Positions 5,690-9,028 of a stretch of 9,028 nt of DNA are shown here, piece by piece. A program made the translations under genes and the position numbers. The notes under the pieces are model-generated. The model was given only the letters and a program-made list of their open reading frames with translations, had not been told where the DNA came from and searched no databases. The DNA lies in assembly GCA_029821255.1 (NCBI GenBank), contig JALGTS010000024.1, positions 1 through 9,028 on the forward strand. Reading direction: 5' to 3'. Every line of letters begins with the position of its first letter. Positions within the stretch are counted from its first letter, which is position 1. Source of the DNA: Candidatus Zipacnadia bacterium (GTDB lineage Bacteria > Armatimonadota > Zipacnadia > Zipacnadales > Zipacnadaceae).

Positions 5690-6982
5690 ATGATGCGGGT
5701 GGCCAACAATCTGTCGGAACAGATGGAGCGTGGACTGGATGCAGAGGGACTGGCTCTCCTGCGCGAAGCGGGGAAACTGGCCCAGGATATGAATGTTGAG
5801 CTGTATCTGGTGGGCGGGCCGGTACGGGATCTGTTGATAGGACGGTCTCGGCTTGACCTGGACCTGGCGGTAGTGGGGGACGGGCCTGCCTTCGCCCAGA
5901 CCTGGGCTGATATGCTGGACGCCAGTGTTACTACCCATGAGTCCTTTCTGACCGCAAGAATAGAGTTGGGCGAGGACCGGTTGATAGATGTGGCGACGGC
6001 GCGGCGCGAAAGCTACCAGTATCCTGGGGCACTGCCTACCGTCCAGCCAGCATCTTCTATTGAAGAGGATCTAACCAGACGCGATTTTACCATCAATGCC
6101 CTGGCCGTGGCGCTGAATCCGGATAGATGGGGTAAGCTGTATGACATCTGTGGGGGCCAAGAAGATCTGGAGGCAGGTTTGGTCAGGGTGCTACACGATG
6201 CCAGTTTTTGGGACGACCCGACTCGTCTGATCCGCGCCGTGGGCTTTGAGGTGCGTTTGGGCTTCACGCTGGAGGAGCATACGCAGAAGCTGCTGGAGGC
6301 GGCAGTTGATGAATCAGCACTGGACCTGATCAGCGGCCAGCGCCGCGCTGAGGTCCTGTTGCCACTGATTGGGGAGGAGTGTGGCCCGGGCGTGCTAGCG
6401 AGAATGGGAGGGTTGGGACTGCTGGCGACTATGCATCTGGGCAGCTCGTTGAGTGAGCGGCTGCGCCGGGAGCTGGACGAGGTGCCAGTGGTGCTGGAAG
6501 CTCTGGGTGTGTCCAGGGCTGGCAGGAGTGCGGCTCTGGCCCGCTTGGCCTTGGTGGCCCATGACGCCGACACCGCCGCAGCGACACTCATTGACTATTT
6601 GCAGTTGCCGGGTGAACAAGGAGCCAGTCTTGCGCAGGCAGTGGCGGTGCTGGCAAGCCCCCCGCCACAGTTGACAGCCGTCTCGGTCAGCCCCGCGGAT
6701 ATCTATTTTGCTTTGGAGGGCTGCGGCGTTGTGGCTATTGCAGTTTTGTGGGTCAGCGGGCAGGAGATAGCCCGGCAGCGCATTATGCAATACTGGCAGA
6801 GATTGCGTCATACTAAGCCAGATATTACTGGGAAAGATCTGCTGACGGCAAAGGCACGGCCCGGGCCTGCTTTTTCGCAAGCCCTGCGCGAGGCGCTGCG
6901 GGTGAAGCTGAATGTCCCTGGTGCCTCGTCAAAAGAGCAATTGCAGGCGGCGCTGGAATACCTGGAGTCGGTGCAGCAGTAG
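5690..6982 (+). CDS. Class II tRNA nucleotidyltransferase / poly(A) polymerase family protein
   Basis: 430 residues. The family adds CCA, or only CC or A, to tRNA 3' ends, or poly(A) to RNA. The head domain is clear: LVGGPVRD at residues 40-47; DLDLAV at 56-61 with the two metal-binding aspartates D56 and D58; EEDLTRRDFTINALAV at 125-140; YDICGGQEDL at 151-160; and the nucleotide-template motif DDPTRLIRAVGF at 175-186. The 'SFxDDPTR' wording of that motif resembles the Aquifex/cyanobacterial-type A-adding branch more than standard CCA enzymes (from memory). The usual RAxRF has become RAVGF, so G185 replaces a commonly conserved arginine. The C-terminal half (about 205-430) is alpha-helical in character and poorly conserved. 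It has no CBS or DHH domains. The start has a weak ribosome site (GGTG, 7 bases); an adjacent ATG at codon 2 is equally possible. The gap to lysA is 32 bases. CCA versus A-only specificity cannot be decided here. Confidence 0.88.
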   Translation: MMRVANNLSEQMERGLDAEGLALLREAGKLAQDMNVELYLVGGPVRDLLIGRSRLDLDLAVVGDGPAFAQTWADMLDASVTTHESFLTARIELGEDRLIDVATARRESYQYPGALPTVQPASSIEEDLTRRDFTINALAVALNPDRWGKLYDICGGQEDLEAGLVRVLHDASFWDDPTRLIRAVGFEVRLGFTLEEHTQKLLEAAVDESALDLISGQRRAEVLLPLIGEECGPGVLARMGGLGLLATMHLGSSLSERLRRELDEVPVVLEALGVSRAGRSAALARLALVAHDADTAAATLIDYLQLPGEQGASLAQAVAVLASPPPQLTAVSVSPADIYFALEGCGVVAIAVLWVSGQEIARQRIMQYWQRLRHTKPDITGKDLLTAKARPGPAFSQALREALRVKLNVPGASSKEQLQAALEYLESVQQ

Positions 6983-6997
6983 GAACCGAGAATAACA

Positions 6998-7627
6998 ATG
7001 CTAATTCAGCAGTTACTTCACGGCAACTTTGACGTGGCCTTTATTCTGTCCTGGCTGGTGGCAGTGACAATTGCGTTGACAGTTCATGAGTTTGCCCATG
7101 CCAAGGTGGCAGATATGGCTGGGGATGGCACTCCTCGGGCGATGGGGCGGGTCTCACTCAATCCGATAGATCATTACGATCCGATTGGCACGACCATGAT
7201 AGTTCTGTTCGGGTTCGGCTGGGGCAAGCCGGTGCCGATTAATCCGGCCAACTTTGGCCACCCCCGGCGCGATGATGCCTTGGTGGCGCTGGCCGGTCCG
7301 GGATCAAATATCGTTACGGCAGCCCTGTTCGCCGTGCCATTGCGCTTCGGGTTTGCTGGGGAGTATGGGCAGATACTGCAGTTGGTTGTGCTGATCAATC
7401 TATTTTTGGCTTTCTTCAACCTCATTCCGGTCTTCCCATTAGACGGTTCACATATTCTCCAGGCCATCCTGCCCTATGAAAAGGCTCAAAGTTACAGTAG
7501 CTTTATGCGGCGTTATGGGATGCTACTTCTGATACTGATCATTGTAACACCGATCGTTGACCTGTTGGTTGTCATTCCATCACAATTGCTATATCATCTA
7601 TTGACTGGTGTTTTACTGTTGTTCTAA
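6998..7627 (+). CDS. Site-2 protease family (M50) membrane metalloprotease, YwhC-like short form
   Basis: 209 residues. The protein is an integral membrane zinc protease of the short, PDZ-less M50B type common in Bacillota. The active-site helix holds HEFAH at residues 30-34 (H30, E31, H34), and the third ligand comes from NLIPVFPLDGSHIL at 141-154 (D149). Hydrophobic segments lie at about 10-30, 62-72 (re-entrant), 94-115, 127-147 and 174-208. The family cuts within membranes; the substrate of the short form is not known, and nothing here names one. It begins 15 bases after the upstream stop with a weak GAG site at 7 bases, so it is likely translationally linked. The place between the nucleotidyltransferase and trpS resembles a conserved neighbourhood of clostridia. 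Confidence 0.9.
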   Translation: MLIQQLLHGNFDVAFILSWLVAVTIALTVHEFAHAKVADMAGDGTPRAMGRVSLNPIDHYDPIGTTMIVLFGFGWGKPVPINPANFGHPRRDDALVALAGPGSNIVTAALFAVPLRFGFAGEYGQILQLVVLINLFLAFFNLIPVFPLDGSHILQAILPYEKAQSYSSFMRRYGMLLLILIIVTPIVDLLVVIPSQLLYHLLTGVLLLF

Positions 7628-7648
7628 GAGGTTCTCTAATCAGAATAC

Positions 7649-7654
7649 GGAGGT
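7649..7654 (+). promoter_or_regulatory. Strong ribosome binding site for trpS, deciding its GTG start
   Basis: GGAGGT lies 6 bases before GTG at 7661. No in-frame ATG is nearby; starting later would lose the conserved first strand (RILSG) before the HLGH motif, so the GTG is well supported. Confidence 0.8.
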
Positions 7655-7660
7655 CAAGTT

Positions 7661-8647
7661 GTGGCGAAAAAAGGCCGTATTCTCAGTGGGCATCGTCCCA
7701 CCGGACAATTACATTTGGGGCATTTGGAGGGGACTCTGCGCACCTGGGCCAGTCTGCAGGACGATTATGAGTGCTTCTTTGAAATTGCCGACTGGCATGC
7801 GCTGACCACTGGGTTTGAAGACACCAGCATGTTGCGCGAGAATATTGAGCAGGTGGCCATTGATTGGTTGGCTGCCGGCCTGGACCCGCAGCGCAGTGTG
7901 CTATTTGTCCAGTCTGATGTCAAAGAGCATGCCGAGTTACACCTGCTGCTGTCAATGGTCACGCCGGTTTCGTGGCTGGAGCGGTGCCCGACATACAAGG
8001 AACAGAGGGATCAGATTGGCGAAGAGAAAACTGCCGGCTACGGCTTCTTAGGTTATCCGGTTCTGCAGGCGGCTGATATCATCATCTACAAGGCCAACAC
8101 CGTTCCTATCGGCAAAGACCAGTTACCCCACCTGGAGCTTACCCGCGAGATCGCGCGCCGCTTCAATAATTTCTATGGGGAGGTCTTTCCCGAACCGCAG
8201 GCGATGTTCAGCGAATTTGCCCTCGTGCCCGGCACTGATGGGCGAAAGATGAGCAAGTCGTATGGCAACACCATAGATCTGGCTGACAAGCCTGAGGAGA
8301 TCGAGCAGAAGATTCGCAAGATGTTCACCGATCCGAGCAAGATATATCAGGGCGACGCCGGGCATCCCGAGGAGTGCCCGGTGTTCGTCTTTCAGGGTAT
8401 GTATAACAGCAAAGAGCGGATTGAGGCGATAAAAGAGGCCTGTGCAACTGGTGAGTTGGGTTGCGTGGATTGTAAGGCGGAGGTTACCGAAAAGTTGCTG
8501 GAGGCGCTGGCTCCGGTGATGGAGCGGCGCCGCGAGTTAGAGGCTGACCGCGATTTGGTACGGGATGTGCTGGCTAGGGGAGCGCAGCAGGCCCGGCAGG
8601 TGGCCGCGGCGACCATGGAAGAGGTCCGTGCGGCAATGAAGTTATAA
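7661..8647 (+). CDS. trpS: Tryptophanyl-tRNA synthetase with probable Fe-S cluster cysteines
   Basis: 328 residues, the normal bacterial TrpRS length. It attaches tryptophan to tRNA-Trp using ATP. Class I signatures are present: SGHRPTGQLHLGH at residues 9-21 (HIGH motif variant HLGH 18-21) and KMSKS at 196-200; VPIGKDQLPHLELTREIARRFN at 148-169 (shown as the region) is the usual TrpRS core. The C-terminal anticodon-binding part has four cysteines: C239, C261, C268 and C271, spaced x21, x6, x2. Thermotoga maritima TrpRS carries a [4Fe-4S] cluster on C-x22-C-x6-C-x2-C at almost the same positions (C236, C259, C266, C269), so a cluster here is likely but inferred. GTG start with a strong ribosome site. 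It sits 33 bases after the protease gene and is followed after 36 bases by a nucleotidyltransferase gene. Confidence 0.96.
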   Translation: MAKKGRILSGHRPTGQLHLGHLEGTLRTWASLQDDYECFFEIADWHALTTGFEDTSMLRENIEQVAIDWLAAGLDPQRSVLFVQSDVKEHAELHLLLSMVTPVSWLERCPTYKEQRDQIGEEKTAGYGFLGYPVLQAADIIIYKANTVPIGKDQLPHLELTREIARRFNNFYGEVFPEPQAMFSEFALVPGTDGRKMSKSYGNTIDLADKPEEIEQKIRKMFTDPSKIYQGDAGHPEECPVFVFQGMYNSKERIEAIKEACATGELGCVDCKAEVTEKLLEALAPVMERRRELEADRDLVRDVLARGAQQARQVAAATMEEVRAAMKL

Positions 8648-8683
8648 CCGGGCCGAGACACCGAATCAGTGAGGTGATATACA

Positions 8684-9028
8684 ATGGCGGTCCGCAAGGC
8701 CATAGTCCTGTGTGCTGGTGAGGGCACGCGCCTGCGCCCCCTGAGCTTCTCGGTGCCTAAACATCTAATGAGCGTGGCTGGCCAGCCGCTTTTGGGATGG
8801 ATACTGGAGGCGCTCAGCGAAGCTGGCATTGAGCAGGTTGGTGTGATAACACCGCCTCGGGAAGAGGCTATCCGCGAGTTTGTAGCAGATGGCGCTGCCT
8901 GGGGGATGAGTGCTACCTATCTGGTTCAGCCCGAACCGCTGGGGCTGGCTCATGCGGTCAGGTGCGCCCGTGACTTTCTGGGTGACGATCCCTTCTTGAT
9001 GTATCTGGGCGATAATGCTCTGGAGCAG
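8684..9028 (+). CDS. Sugar-1-phosphate nucleotidyltransferase (RmlA/RfbA long-form like), N-terminal part
   Basis: 115 residues are visible and the frame runs open to the window end. The family joins a nucleotide to a sugar-1-phosphate, here most like glucose-1-phosphate thymidylyltransferase of the long type, giving dTDP-glucose for surface sugars. The nucleotide-binding motif AGEGTRLRPLSFSVPKHLMSV (about residues 11-31, with R16, R18 and K26) lacks only the usual GG at its start. QPEPLGLAHAV at 82-92 and MYLGDN at 106-111, with the metal-binding aspartate D110, agree best with this family. UTP-glucose or mannose-1-phosphate enzymes are possible because the selective C-terminal part is missing. 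ATG at 8684 with GAGGTG 7 bases upstream. It continues the lysA-to-trpS gene run. Confidence 0.88.
   Translation, partial: MAVRKAIVLCAGEGTRLRPLSFSVPKHLMSVAGQPLLGWILEALSEAGIEQVGVITPPREEAIREFVADGAAWGMSATYLVQPEPLGLAHAVRCARDFLGDDPFLMYLGDNALEQ

Noticed and set aside
6013..6591. 192-codon minus-strand frame inside the nucleotidyltransferase gene
   Set aside because: Its serine/arginine/alanine-rich translation is typical of the reverse strand of a GC-rich gene, and the plus strand holds clear catalytic motifs.
1..9028. CRISPR arrays, insertion sequences, tRNA or rRNA genes, defence or phage genes
   Set aside because: I saw no regularly spaced repeats, transposase motifs, tRNA-like cloverleaf or phage-type genes. 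The gene content is hydrogenase maturation, one surface protein and housekeeping enzymes.

Overview
The window looks like chromosomal DNA of an anaerobic, hydrogen-metabolising bacterium with moderately high GC (mid-50s percent by eye). Three kinds of evidence point that way: [NiFe]-hydrogenase maturation genes (hypF, hypB, hypA and a HycI-type endopeptidase); a secreted protein with a C-terminal copper-amine-oxidase-N-like domain, a module common in Clostridia and some other deep-branching phyla; and a tryptophanyl-tRNA synthetase with a Thermotoga-like four-cysteine iron-sulfur motif. The block of lysA, tRNA nucleotidyltransferase, site-2 protease and trpS also resembles gene orders known from Clostridia. 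I cannot name the phylum from the sequence alone.

Region 1 (1-1969) is a hydrogenase maturation island. hypF (5' end only) and hypB lie on the minus strand and overlap by 40 bases. hypA is divergent from them on the plus strand behind a plausible sigma-70 promoter. A HycI-like hydrogenase endopeptidase on the minus strand converges on hypA. HypA and HypB deliver nickel to the large subunit, HypF begins synthesis of the CN ligands, and the peptidase trims the large subunit after nickel insertion. No hydrogenase structural gene is inside the window.

Region 2 (1970-2468) is about 500 bases without a convincing gene. It contains two good divergent promoter candidates, one facing the peptidase gene and one facing the large secreted protein, and a 14-base perfect palindrome over the peptidase start codon.

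Region 3 (2469-4294) holds one large exported protein: signal peptide, two Ig-like modules, a long low-complexity linker and a copper-amine-oxidase-N-like C-terminus. A GC-rich hairpin follows it.

Region 4 (4332-9028) is a run of five same-strand genes with gaps of 15 to 36 bases, probably one operon: lysA (lysine and peptidoglycan precursor synthesis), a class II tRNA nucleotidyltransferase/poly(A) polymerase-family enzyme, an M50 site-2 protease, trpS, and a sugar-nucleotidyltransferase cut by the window end. Most are housekeeping genes. The features most worth a second look are the probable Fe-S cluster in TrpRS, the multi-domain exported protein and the split layout of the hyp genes.
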